A DNA stretch of 64,000 nucleotides from Polaribacter butkevichii (GTDB lineage: Bacteria > Bacteroidota > Bacteroidia > Flavobacteriales > Flavobacteriaceae), in contig NZ_CP150661.1 of the NCBI RefSeq assembly GCF_038024105.1, positions 3,501,501-3,565,500 on the forward strand, given 5' to 3'. Positions 28,096 through 36,334 of this stretch are shown piece by piece. The notes beneath the pieces are model-generated. The model searched no databases and was not told the origin of the DNA. It saw only the letters and a program-made list of their open reading frames with translations. Every line of letters begins with the position of its first letter. Within the stretch, counting starts at the first letter, position 1. Both the position numbers and the translations under genes were made by a program.

Positions 28096-28518
28096 ATGAA
28101 AAAACTTATTATAGTATCAGGGTATTTTAATCCAATTCATAAAGGACATTTAGAGTATTTTAATAATGCAAAAGCTTTAGCAGATGAGTTGTTTGTTATT
28201 GTAAATAGCGATTTACAAAGAGGGTTAAAAGGTTCTAAAGAATTTCAAAATGAAGAAGAGCGTTTGTTTATTGTAGAAAATATTAAATCGGTAGATAAAG
28301 CAATGATCTCTGTTGATAAAGATAGAACTGTTTGTGCCTCTATACGTGCTATTCATGAGAAGTACGGAAAAGAATATCAATTAGGTTTTGCTAACGGAGG
28401 AGATCAAGATAATAATTCAATTCCAGAAGCACCTGTTTGTAAAGAATTGAATATTGATTTAATTGATGGTTTGGGAGATAAAATTCAATCTTCATCTTGG
28501 TTGTTGAAAAATAATTAA
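28096..28518 (+). CDS. Second HxGH nucleotidyltransferase, substrate unknown
   Basis: Cytidyltransferase-like protein of 140 residues with the HKGH signature at 15-18 in SGYFNPIHKGHLEYF. It differs from its neighbour: instead of the TagD-type C-terminal signature it has a FANGGDQDN motif near 98-106 and ends with DKIQSSSWLL, where the two serines may take the place of the usual STT(x)L region. A nucleotidyltransferase fold is well supported, but neither the nucleotide nor the acceptor can be named. It stands alone between its own promoter and a terminator, suggesting a self-contained cassette inside the polysaccharide locus. Confidence 0.75.
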   Translation: MKKLIIVSGYFNPIHKGHLEYFNNAKALADELFVIVNSDLQRGLKGSKEFQNEEERLFIVENIKSVDKAMISVDKDRTVCASIRAIHEKYGKEYQLGFANGGDQDNNSIPEAPVCKELNIDLIDGLGDKIQSSSWLLKNN

Positions 28519-28526
28519 GTTTAGAA

Positions 28527-28555
28527 TAAGCACTTATTTATAAGTGTTTTTTTTA
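28527..28555 (+). terminator. Intrinsic terminator after the second nucleotidyltransferase
   Basis: A short stem (28531-28536 with 28541-28546, extendable by A-U pairs) with a 4-nt loop is followed by TTTTTTTT, 12 bp after the stop codon. Confidence 0.75.
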
Positions 28556-28703
28556 TAAACTTATTTAACTAAAATGTTTATTTGGTTAAATAAGAATTGT
28601 TTTATAGAAAAGAATATTAAGAAGTAAAAAGAGTACACGGTTTTAAGTAAAAAAGATATTTTTTTACAAATTGTGATAAAATAAAAATAAACAAATAAAT
28701 AGT

Positions 28704-30026
28704 ATGAATGTTGCTGTAATTGGGTCAGGTTATGTTGGTTTAGTTTCTGGTACTTGTTTCGCAGAAATGGGGAATAAAGTGACCTGTGTAGATATAGATC
28801 AAAAGAAAATTCAAAAATTAGAAGAAGGAATTATTCCTATTTTTGAACCAGGTTTAGAACAAATGGTTTTAAAGAATGTAAAAAATAAAAATTTATTTTT
28901 TACAACCAATTTAGGAAATGCTATTAGTGATGCAGAAATTGTTTTTATTGCTGTTGGTACACCAATGGGTGATGATGGTTCTGCAGATTTACAATATGTT
29001 TTAGCCGTAGCAAAGTCTATTGGAGAAACAATGAATAAAAGATTAATAGTTGTTGATAAATCTACTGTACCTATTGGTACTGCAGATAAGGTAAAAGCAA
29101 CCATTCAAGCAGAACTAGATAAAAGGAATGAAAATATAGAGTTTAGTGTAGTTTCAAATCCTGAGTTCTTAAAAGAAGGAGCTGCTATCGGCGATTTTAT
29201 GAAGCCTGATAGAGTAGTAGTAGGTGCTGACTCAGAATATGCAGTTTCTAAAATGAAAGAATTATACCATCCTTTTTGTATGTCTCATGATCGTTTTATA
29301 AGTATGGATATTCGTTCTGCGGAAATGACAAAATATGCAGCAAACACCATGTTGGCTACAAAAATTTCATTTATGAATGAGATTGCTAATATTTGTGAAA
29401 GGGTAGGTGCAGATGCTAATATGGTTAGAATAGGTATTGGTTCTGATAAAAGAATTGGATATAGTTTTATTTACCCAGGTGCAGGTTACGGAGGGTCTTG
29501 TTTTCCTAAAGATGTAAAAGCTTTAAAGAAAATTGCAGAAGAAAACGGGTATAAAGCAAACTTAATAGAATCCGTAGAGAATGTAAATGATGCTCAGAAA
29601 TTAGTAATTGCTAACAAGATTGTAAAACGTTTTGGAGAAGATTTATCAGGAATGACTTTTGGTTTATGGGGATTGGCTTTTAAACCGGGTACCGATGACA
29701 TGAGAGAAGCTCCAGCAATTTATATTGTAAAAGAATTAGAAAAAAGAGGAGCAAAAGTAAAAGCTTATGATCCTAAAGCAATTGAGGAGTCAAAAGAATT
29801 TTACTTAAAGGATGCTAAAAATATAACATACTGTACTTCTAAGTACGAAGTTTTACAAAATGCAGATGCCTTAATTTTATTAACGGAATGGAAAGAGTTT
29901 AGATCTCCGGATTTTGTAGAAATTAAGCAACAACTAAAGACTCCTATTATTTTTGATGGTAGAAATCAATACAATGCCTTTAATTTAGAAGAAAAAGGAT
30001 TTGAGTATTTTCAAATAGGGAAATAA
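28704..30026 (+). CDS. ugd: UDP-glucose 6-dehydrogenase
   Basis: Oxidises UDP-glucose to UDP-glucuronate with two NAD, 440 residues. The Rossmann loop GSGYVGLVSGTCFA starts at residue 7, and the catalytic cysteine is in the GAGYGGSCFPKDVKAL motif near residue 263. The FGLWGLAFKPGTDDMREAP hinge motif follows near 320. It begins a run of plus-strand sugar-nucleotide genes. The UDP-glucuronate 4-epimerase encoded at 32804 can use its product to give UDP-GalA. Confidence 0.95.
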   Translation: MNVAVIGSGYVGLVSGTCFAEMGNKVTCVDIDQKKIQKLEEGIIPIFEPGLEQMVLKNVKNKNLFFTTNLGNAISDAEIVFIAVGTPMGDDGSADLQYVLAVAKSIGETMNKRLIVVDKSTVPIGTADKVKATIQAELDKRNENIEFSVVSNPEFLKEGAAIGDFMKPDRVVVGADSEYAVSKMKELYHPFCMSHDRFISMDIRSAEMTKYAANTMLATKISFMNEIANICERVGADANMVRIGIGSDKRIGYSFIYPGAGYGGSCFPKDVKALKKIAEENGYKANLIESVENVNDAQKLVIANKIVKRFGEDLSGMTFGLWGLAFKPGTDDMREAPAIYIVKELEKRGAKVKAYDPKAIEESKEFYLKDAKNITYCTSKYEVLQNADALILLTEWKEFRSPDFVEIKQQLKTPIIFDGRNQYNAFNLEEKGFEYFQIGK

Positions 30027-30033
30027 AAAAAAG

Positions 30034-30984
30034 ATGAAAAAAGACACTAAAATTTATATTGCAGGTCATAGAGGCATGGTAGGTTCTGCAGTATGGAGAA
30101 CTTTAGAGAAAAAAGGATATACAAATCTAATAGGGAAAACGAGTAAAGAGCTTGACTTAAAAGATCAGGTGGCGGTACTTCATTTCTATCAAAAAGAAAA
30201 ACCGGCAGTTGTTATAGATGCTGCTGCAAAAGTGGGTGGTATTTTAGCCAATAATAATTTCCCATATCAGTTTTTGATGGAAAACATGCAAATTCAAAAT
30301 AATCTAATAGATAGTGCCTTAAAATCTGGGATTGAAAAATTTATATTTTTAGGAAGCTCTTGTATCTATCCAAAATTTGCTCCTCAGCCATTAAAAGAAG
30401 AGTATTTACTAACAGATTCTTTAGAGCCTACAAATGAATGGTATGCTCTTGCAAAAATTACAGGAGTAAAAGCATGTCAGGCGATTAGAAATCAGTTTCA
30501 AAAAGATTATGTAAGTTTAATGCCTACAAATCTGTATGGTACACATGATAATTTTGATTTAAAATCTTCTCATGTATTGCCTGCAATGATTCGTAAATTT
30601 CACGAGGCAAAAAACAATAATAATTCAGACGTAATGTTGTGGGGAAGTGGAACTCCAATGCGTGAATTCTTATATGTAGATGATATGGCAGAGGCAGTGG
30701 TGTATGCCTTAGAAAATAAATTACCAGAGTATTTATATAACATAGGTACTGGAGAAGATTTGACGATTAAAGAATTGGCAGAAACCATTCAACAAGTTGT
30801 TGGGCATGAAGGAAAATTAGTTTGGGATAGCTCTAAACCAGATGGAACACCAAGAAAATTAATGGATATTTCTAAAATGCACAACTTAGGTTGGAAGCAT
30901 AAAGTTGATTTAAAGCAAGGGATTGAAAAAACCTACACTTGGTTTTTAGAAAATATAGAAAATTTTAAAGAAGTTAAATTGTAA
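30034..30984 (+). CDS. fcl: GDP-L-fucose synthase
   Basis: Epimerase-reductase that converts GDP-4-keto-6-deoxy-mannose to GDP-L-fucose, 316 residues. Motifs are the NADP loop AGHRGMVGSAVWR at residues 10-22, the GSSCIYPKFAPQP serine block near 108-120, and the catalytic YALAK near 136-140. It works after GDP-mannose dehydratase (gmd), which usually lies beside it. Here the two are separated by ~620 bp holding a four-helix-bundle gene and two heptamer arrays. Confidence 0.95.
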   Translation: MKKDTKIYIAGHRGMVGSAVWRTLEKKGYTNLIGKTSKELDLKDQVAVLHFYQKEKPAVVIDAAAKVGGILANNNFPYQFLMENMQIQNNLIDSALKSGIEKFIFLGSSCIYPKFAPQPLKEEYLLTDSLEPTNEWYALAKITGVKACQAIRNQFQKDYVSLMPTNLYGTHDNFDLKSSHVLPAMIRKFHEAKNNNNSDVMLWGSGTPMREFLYVDDMAEAVVYALENKLPEYLYNIGTGEDLTIKELAETIQQVVGHEGKLVWDSSKPDGTPRKLMDISKMHNLGWKHKVDLKQGIEKTYTWFLENIENFKEVKL

Positions 30985-30988
30985 AAGT

Positions 30989-31086
30989 CGTTATTCGTCT
31001 TTCGTTTATCGTTAATCGTCCATCGTTAACCGTCGATCGTCCAACGAGAATCGAACAACGTTCAACGAAAACCGAGCAACGAAAAA
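30989..31086. repeat. Left heptamer array: CG every 7 bp, 14 times
   Basis: Fourteen CG dinucleotides recur at exactly 7-bp steps from 30989 to 31080. The five bases after each CG vary. The first eight units are of CGT type (CGTTATT, CGTCTTT, CGTCCAT, CGTTAAC), and later units are mostly of CGA type (CGAACAA, CGAAAAC), so the two halves are partly complementary and could fold back. The array begins 4 bp after the fcl stop and ends just before the small gene at 31092. Such regular CG spacing stands out strongly in this AT-rich DNA. Confidence 0.95.
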
Positions 31087-31091
31087 AAAAT

Positions 31092-31436
31092 ATGGAATGT
31101 AAACTAGAGGTTTGGAAATTGGCACATCAATTAACTCTTGATGTATACGAAGTTTCAAAAAACTTTCCTTCTTCAGAAAAATTTGGGTTAACCAATCAAG
31201 TAAGAAGAAGTTCTAGTAGTGTTCCAACAAATATAATAGAAGGGCAAGGGAGGCAATATAAAAAGGAATTTATTCAGTTTTTATATATTGCTAAAGGCTC
31301 TTTGGAAGAAGCAAATTATCAATTGTTTTTGGCAAAAGATTTAGAGTATATTTCTAATGAACAATATATGAAATTATTTGATCTTTGTACGAGAATTAAA
31401 ATGATGTTATATAAATTAATAAGTTCTTTAAAGTAG
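31092..31436 (+). CDS. Four-helix-bundle protein (S23/IVS family)
   Basis: Small protein of 114 residues, predicted all-alpha, of the family found as 'S23' in 23S rRNA intervening sequences and related to the Avd accessory protein of diversity-generating retroelements. Family features are the [19 protein letters not shown] start, the [19 protein letters not shown] motif near residues 33-51 and the [19 protein letters not shown] helix. Function in stand-alone settings is unknown. It is exactly bracketed by two CG-heptamer arrays and interrupts the usual fcl-gmd pairing, which suggests that arrays and gene moved or evolve as one unit. No reverse transcriptase or rRNA is nearby. Confidence 0.85.
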   Translation: MECKLEVWKLAHQLTLDVYEVSKNFPSSEKFGLTNQVRRSSSSVPTNIIEGQGRQYKKEFIQFLYIAKGSLEEANYQLFLAKDLEYISNEQYMKLFDLCTRIKMMLYKLISSLK

Positions 31437-31448
31437 TTTTTGGTCTTT

Positions 31449-31595
31449 CGTTAACCGTCCATCGTCCAACGAAAATCGAACAACGAAAATCGTCCATCGT
31501 CCATCGAACAACGAACAACGAAAACCGAACAACGAACAACGAACAACGAAAACCGAACAACGAACAACGAACAACGAAAATCGAACAACGAACAA
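31449..31595. repeat. Right heptamer array: CG every 7 bp, 21 times
   Basis: Twenty-one CG dinucleotides are spaced exactly 7 bp apart from 31449 to 31589. The left third mixes CGT-type (CGTTAAC, CGTCCAT, CGTCCAA) and CGA-type units. The right two thirds are almost only CGAACAA with CGAAAAC or CGAAAAT every third or fourth unit, giving a second-order period. The array starts 13 bp after the small gene and ends about 5 bp before the gmd ATG, so it forms the gmd leader. Confidence 0.95.
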
Positions 31596-31600
31596 AAATC

Positions 31601-32731
31601 ATGAATAAAGTAGCATTAATTACAGGGATTACCGGTCAAGACGGCTCATACTTAGCTGAGTTATTATTAGAAAAAGGATATATCGTACACGGTATTAAAA
31701 GAAGATCATCTCTTTTTAATACAGATAGAATAGATCATTTATATCAAGACCCACACGACCCGGATCAAAGATTAAAATTGCATTATGGAGACTTAACGGA
31801 CTCTATGAATTTGACACGTATTATACAAGAATGTCAACCTGATGAAATTTATAATTTAGGAGCAATGTCTCACGTAGCGGTTTCTTTTGATACGCCAGAA
31901 TATGTAGGTAATGTAGATGGATTAGGAACTTTAAGAATCTTAGAAGCAGTAAGAATTTTAGGTTTAGAAAAGAAAACAAGAATTTATCAAGCTTCTACTT
32001 CAGAGTTATACGGTGGAATGCCAGAAAATAAAAATGAAAGAGGCTTTTATGACGAATCTTCTCCATTTTACCCTCGTTCTCCTTATGGAGTAGCAAAAAT
32101 TTACGGTTTTTGGATTACAAAAAATTATCGTGAAGCTTATGATATGTTTGCTTGTAATGGTATTTTGTTTAATCATGAATCTCCAAGAAGAGGAGAAACG
32201 TTTGTAACAAGAAAAATTACACGTGCCGTAGCTAAAATAGCTTTAGGATTACAAGAAAAAGTGTTTTTAGGTAATTTAGAGGCAAAACGTGATTGGGGGC
32301 ATGCAAAAGATTATGTTCGTATGATGTGGATGATCTTACAAGCAGATAAACCAGAAGACTGGGTAATTGCTACTGGTGTTACTACAACTGTAAGAGACTT
32401 TGTACGTTTGGCTTTTAGTGAAGTTGGGATAGAAGTAGAATTTAAAGGAGAAGGTGTTGATGAAAAAGCGTACGTTATAGCATGTAATCATAAAGATTTT
32501 CAAATAGAAATAGGTAAAGAAGTCTTATCTGTAGACCCTTCTTACTTCCGTCCAACAGAAGTAGATTTGTTAATTGGAGATCCTTCTAAAGCTAAGAATG
32601 AATTAGGATGGGTGCCAGAGCATGATTTGGCTTCTTTGGTAAAAGATATGATGAAAGGTGATGTTTCTTTAATGAAAAAAGATGTTGTTTTATTAAAAGC
32701 AGGTCATGAAATTTTAAAACAGGCTGAGTAA
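31601..32731 (+). CDS. gmd: GDP-mannose 4,6-dehydratase
   Basis: First enzyme of GDP-L-fucose synthesis, making GDP-4-keto-6-deoxy-D-mannose, 376 residues. Visible motifs are the NADP loop [14 protein letters not shown] at 9-22, [11 protein letters not shown] near 126-136, the catalytic YGVAK near 160, and [15 protein letters not shown] near 192-206. Its ATG lies at the edge of the right heptamer array, so the sequence just upstream holds no recognisable promoter. Its product is used by GDP-fucose synthase encoded on the other side of the arrays. Confidence 0.96.
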   Translation: MNKVALITGITGQDGSYLAELLLEKGYIVHGIKRRSSLFNTDRIDHLYQDPHDPDQRLKLHYGDLTDSMNLTRIIQECQPDEIYNLGAMSHVAVSFDTPEYVGNVDGLGTLRILEAVRILGLEKKTRIYQASTSELYGGMPENKNERGFYDESSPFYPRSPYGVAKIYGFWITKNYREAYDMFACNGILFNHESPRRGETFVTRKITRAVAKIALGLQEKVFLGNLEAKRDWGHAKDYVRMMWMILQADKPEDWVIATGVTTTVRDFVRLAFSEVGIEVEFKGEGVDEKAYVIACNHKDFQIEIGKEVLSVDPSYFRPTEVDLLIGDPSKAKNELGWVPEHDLASLVKDMMKGDVSLMKKDVVLLKAGHEILKQAE

Positions 32732-32803
32732 AAAATACTTAATATTTACTTTAAAAATGGATGATTAAATATTAGGACTTAATTGTATTATTAAAAAAAA
32801 TAA

Positions 32804-33826
32804 ATGAAAATATTAATTACAGGAGCGGCAGGTTTTATTGGGTTTCATTTGTCTAAACGATTATTAGCCAAAGGGCATGTGGTAGTGGGTATAGATAATA
32901 TTAATGATTATTACGATGTAAATTTAAAATATGCTCGATTAAAAGAACTAGGAATCATTAGGGGACAAGCGGAAAAATTTTTAAATAAATCTACAGGAGA
33001 TTTATTTAATGATGCATTCCAATTTGTGAGAATGAATTTAGAGGATCGAGAAAATTTACCAATCCTTTTTAAGGATAATAAGTTTGATGTTGTTTGTAAT
33101 TTGGGAGCTCAAGCTGGGGTTCGTTATAGTATTGAAAATCCAGAAACGTATATTGATAGTAATGTTGTAGGTTTTTTAAATATTTTAGAATGTTGTAGAC
33201 ATTATAAAATTAAACATTTATTATATGCAAGTAGTTCTAGTGTTTATGGACAAAACAAGAAAATTCCTTTTTCAACTTCTGACAATGTAGATTACCCTAT
33301 TAGTTTGTATGCCGCAACTAAAAAGAGCAATGAACTAATGGCACATACTTATAGTCATTTATTTGGAATACCAACTACGGGATTGCGTTTCTTTACTGTT
33401 TATGGACCATGGGGAAGACCAGATATGGCTCCAATCTTATTTGCAGATGCGATATCTAATAATAGAGCTATTAAGGTCTTTAATAATGGAAATATGCGTA
33501 GGGATTTTACTTATATTGATGATATTATTAGTGGTATTGAGATTTTATTAGCAAATGCTCCCAAAAAAATAAATGAAAAGCCTCCTTATAGAATTTCAAA
33601 TATTGGAAATGGAAGCCCAGAATCTTTGGGTGATTTTATTAAAGCAATAGAGGTTAGTCTGGGGGTAGAGGCGAAAAAAGAATACTTACCAATGCAACCT
33701 GGAGATGTTCCACAAACATGGGCTGACATTACAGAAATTGAAAAATTAGGTTATAAAAGTACGACAGGAATTAATGAGGGAGTTAAAAAATTTATTGTTT
33801 GGTTCTCGGAATTTTATTCTAAATAA
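32804..33826 (+). CDS. UDP-glucuronate 4-epimerase-type enzyme
   Basis: Extended short-chain dehydrogenase converting UDP-GlcA to UDP-GalA, 340 residues. The NAD loop GAAGFIGFHLSKRLL is at residues 7-21, followed by the DNINDYYDVNLKYARL stretch typical of the LspL/Cap1J/WbnF group. The SSSVYG block and YAATK catalytic motif are present. Its substrate is made by Ugd, encoded 2.8 kb upstream. A related UDP-sugar epimerase activity cannot be excluded by motif reading alone. Confidence 0.88.
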   Translation: MKILITGAAGFIGFHLSKRLLAKGHVVVGIDNINDYYDVNLKYARLKELGIIRGQAEKFLNKSTGDLFNDAFQFVRMNLEDRENLPILFKDNKFDVVCNLGAQAGVRYSIENPETYIDSNVVGFLNILECCRHYKIKHLLYASSSSVYGQNKKIPFSTSDNVDYPISLYAATKKSNELMAHTYSHLFGIPTTGLRFFTVYGPWGRPDMAPILFADAISNNRAIKVFNNGNMRRDFTYIDDIISGIEILLANAPKKINEKPPYRISNIGNGSPESLGDFIKAIEVSLGVEAKKEYLPMQPGDVPQTWADITEIEKLGYKSTTGINEGVKKFIVWFSEFYSK

Positions 33827-33878
33827 AATTGAAATTAGCTTGCTTAAATAGTAATGTTTTTAATTAGATTAAAATTGG

Positions 33879-35135
33879 ATGAAAAATAAATTTTTAAAGT
33901 TATATTCAGGAAATAAAGATATAGTTAAGAATTTTTCTTATTTAGCAATATTACAAGTGTTTAACTTGGCAGTACCTCTTATAACCTTACCTTACCTATT
34001 AACCGTTTTAGGTAAAGAAAATTATGGTTTAATAGTATTCTCTCAAACATTGGTTTCGTATTTTTTGATTTTAATAAATTTCGGATTTGATATTATAGCT
34101 ACAAAAGAGGTTTCACTGCATAGAGATGATAAAAAAAAGCTTTCTGAAGTTGTAAGTAGCGTTTTTATAGTTAAGGGAATATTTTTTATTATTTCTTTTG
34201 TGATTTTGCTTACATTGTTACCCTTGTTTTCAGATGAAAGACTTAAGTATTTATTGATTTTCATGATGTATTTGTGTTTTTATGAATGGATTTTTCCAGT
34301 TTGGTATTTTCAAGGAAAGGAAGAAATGAAATATATAACTATAGTAAACATGATAAGTAGGGTTATATTTTTAATTTTAATCTTTTTTGTTGTTAAAAAT
34401 GAACAAGATTTTTTAAAAGTACCCATTATTAATGGAACTGGTTGTTTTTTTGCTGGATTAGTTTCTATATGGCTGGTGTTTAAAAAAGATGGAATTAAAT
34501 TCAAATTTCAAAAAATTAGTGTTTTAAAAAAGTATGTTATAGAAAGTTTTCCCATATTTTTTGGAAATATAGCAGGGAAAATTAAAATCTTAAGTAATAA
34601 AGCAATATTAGGGTCTTTTGTAGGAATGGAAATTCTTGCAGTTTATGATGTTGCCGATAAAATTAAAGATCTATTTATATATTTTCTTCAAATTATAGTC
34701 TCTGTTTTATTTCCTAATGTAGTAAAAAGTAAAAATGGAAATTTAGTTAGAAAGATTATAAAAATCATTTTTTATAGTTCAATTCTCATATTTTTATTGA
34801 CGAGTTTAATGATTTATTTCACGACTAAGTATTATTTTAATAGTGATTTTGATGTTTTATATATATTCTTATTCTTAGGTCTTTTAATTATTCTGCAGCC
34901 ATTGAGTTATATGATTGGAGTAACGGTATTATTGGTTAATGATTTAAAAAAAGAGTATACTTTAAGTCTTTACTTATCTGTTTTATTTTATATACTATTA
35001 AATTTAAGTTTTTATTTATTTGGTCAGATAACAGTTTATAGTGTGTCATTGACGCTTTTACTTTCTGTTTTGTTTGAATTAATAGTGAGAATATTAATTA
35101 GTAAAAAAAATAAATTAATAAAATGGATTTTTTAA
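33879..35135 (+). CDS. Wzx-type oligosaccharide flippase
   Basis: Polytopic membrane protein of 418 residues with about 12 hydrophobic segments and the polysaccharide-synthase/MATE-like pattern (FNLAVPLITLPYLLTVLGKENYG... near residues 25-50). It would flip the lipid-linked repeat unit across the inner membrane. It starts the most AT-rich part of the locus (33.9-39.2 kb), which with the next genes forms the strain-specific core. Confidence 0.88.
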   Translation: MKNKFLKLYSGNKDIVKNFSYLAILQVFNLAVPLITLPYLLTVLGKENYGLIVFSQTLVSYFLILINFGFDIIATKEVSLHRDDKKKLSEVVSSVFIVKGIFFIISFVILLTLLPLFSDERLKYLLIFMMYLCFYEWIFPVWYFQGKEEMKYITIVNMISRVIFLILIFFVVKNEQDFLKVPIINGTGCFFAGLVSIWLVFKKDGIKFKFQKISVLKKYVIESFPIFFGNIAGKIKILSNKAILGSFVGMEILAVYDVADKIKDLFIYFLQIIVSVLFPNVVKSKNGNLVRKIIKIIFYSSILIFLLTSLMIYFTTKYYFNSDFDVLYIFLFLGLLIILQPLSYMIGVTVLLVNDLKKEYTLSLYLSVLFYILLNLSFYLFGQITVYSVSLTLLLSVLFELIVRILISKKNKLIKWIF

Positions 35136-35164
35136 CTACGTATAATAAATAAACCTATTATTTA

Positions 35165-36334
35165 ATGAATATTTTAATAAACCTAAATTCTTCTTCTAAG
35201 GATGTGAAAAATCCCTTTCATGGGGGTAATGAATATGCTAATAGAATAGTTATAGAAATTATAAAAGCGAATAAAGTTAATACATTATATTTTTATTGTT
35301 TATCAAAAAAGTATATTGATAGTAAAGTTTTAGAAACAATAAAAAATAAGAATAGTAATTCTATTATTGTTGATCAAAGTAAGTGTTATAATATTGAAGA
35401 TGCTATAAAAAAGTACAATATAGGAAGACTATTTGATCCGTTAGGTGTTGGGTTGGGGAATTTAAATTTAGTTGATATTGATGTTGTGTATACTGTGCAT
35501 GGTTTAAGACCTGTAGAATTATTAACAGATATTAATGAGTATTATTTTGAAGGTAAAATTAAATATGTTTTAAAACATATACTTGCACCTTATTTTAATA
35601 ATAAATATAAAAATAAGTTTAGGAATGTAATTAATTTAAAAGCTAAAAAGAAACAATTAGTGGTTGTATCGGAACATACAAAAAATACAATTGTTACTCT
35701 ATTTGGTACAAACCCAGATGACATATCTGTTTTTTATAGTCCGGAGAAAATATTCGAAAAAACTAATTTACTTGAAGAGAAAAACTTTTTTTTAAAAACA
35801 AATATTATCCCTAAAGATTACTTTCTATTAGTTAGCTCTAAGCGGTGGGTAAAAAATACTTATCGAGCGATTAAGGCATTTGATGATTTAATTGATAAAG
35901 GTCTTTTAACAAAAAAAATAGTTTTAACGGGGGTAAATAGTAAAGTTAAGAAAGTAGTAAAAAATAAAGAAATGTTTTATTTCTTGGATTATGTACCATC
36001 TAAAGAATTAGAGATTTTATACAAGAATGCTTTTTGTTTTGTGTATCCTTCTTTAAATGAAGGGTTTGGTTATCCGCCTCTAGAAGCTATGAAATATGGA
36101 ACCCCCGTAATAGCTTCTATGATTACGGCAATTCCAGAAGTAGTAGGGGAAGCATGTTTAAAGTTTAATCCATTTTCAATTTTAGAAATACAATCCAGAA
36201 TCTTTCAAATACAGAATGATGATAATCTTAGAAAAGAACTTAGAATTCTTGGAAAAAAAAGATATGTACTAATATCTAACAAGCAAAAAGAAGATTTAAT
36301 TAAATTGGTTGATATAATTTTATTAAACGAATGA
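35165..36334 (+). CDS. Glycosyltransferase, family 4 type (GT-B)
   Basis: Cytoplasmic retaining glycosyltransferase, 389 residues, adding a sugar to the growing repeat unit. The C-terminal domain shows SSKRWVKNTYRAIKAF near 225-240 and the acidic donor motif EGFGYPPLEAMKYGTPVIAS near 296-315. Donor and acceptor are unknown. The 3' end overlaps the next gene by 4 bp (ATGA). The AT content is very high, with many A and T homopolymers. Confidence 0.87.
   Translation: MNILINLNSSSKDVKNPFHGGNEYANRIVIEIIKANKVNTLYFYCLSKKYIDSKVLETIKNKNSNSIIVDQSKCYNIEDAIKKYNIGRLFDPLGVGLGNLNLVDIDVVYTVHGLRPVELLTDINEYYFEGKIKYVLKHILAPYFNNKYKNKFRNVINLKAKKKQLVVVSEHTKNTIVTLFGTNPDDISVFYSPEKIFEKTNLLEEKNFFLKTNIIPKDYFLLVSSKRWVKNTYRAIKAFDDLIDKGLLTKKIVLTGVNSKVKKVVKNKEMFYFLDYVPSKELEILYKNAFCFVYPSLNEGFGYPPLEAMKYGTPVIASMITAIPEVVGEACLKFNPFSILEIQSRIFQIQNDDNLRKELRILGKKRYVLISNKQKEDLIKLVDIILLNE

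Noticed and set aside
31092..31436. Diversity-generating retroelement or 23S rRNA intervening sequence
   Set aside because: The four-helix protein resembles Avd/S23, but there is no reverse transcriptase, template/variable repeat pair or rRNA in the window.
30989..31595. CRISPR array
   Set aside because: The 7-bp units have no unique spacers of CRISPR length, and no cas gene is present.
31396..31602. Minus-strand reading frame of 68 codons with a Val-Arg-Cys-Ser periodic product
   Set aside because: It is the translation of the right heptamer array; a 7-bp period gives a 7-residue repeat in any open frame. No start context or domain supports a protein.
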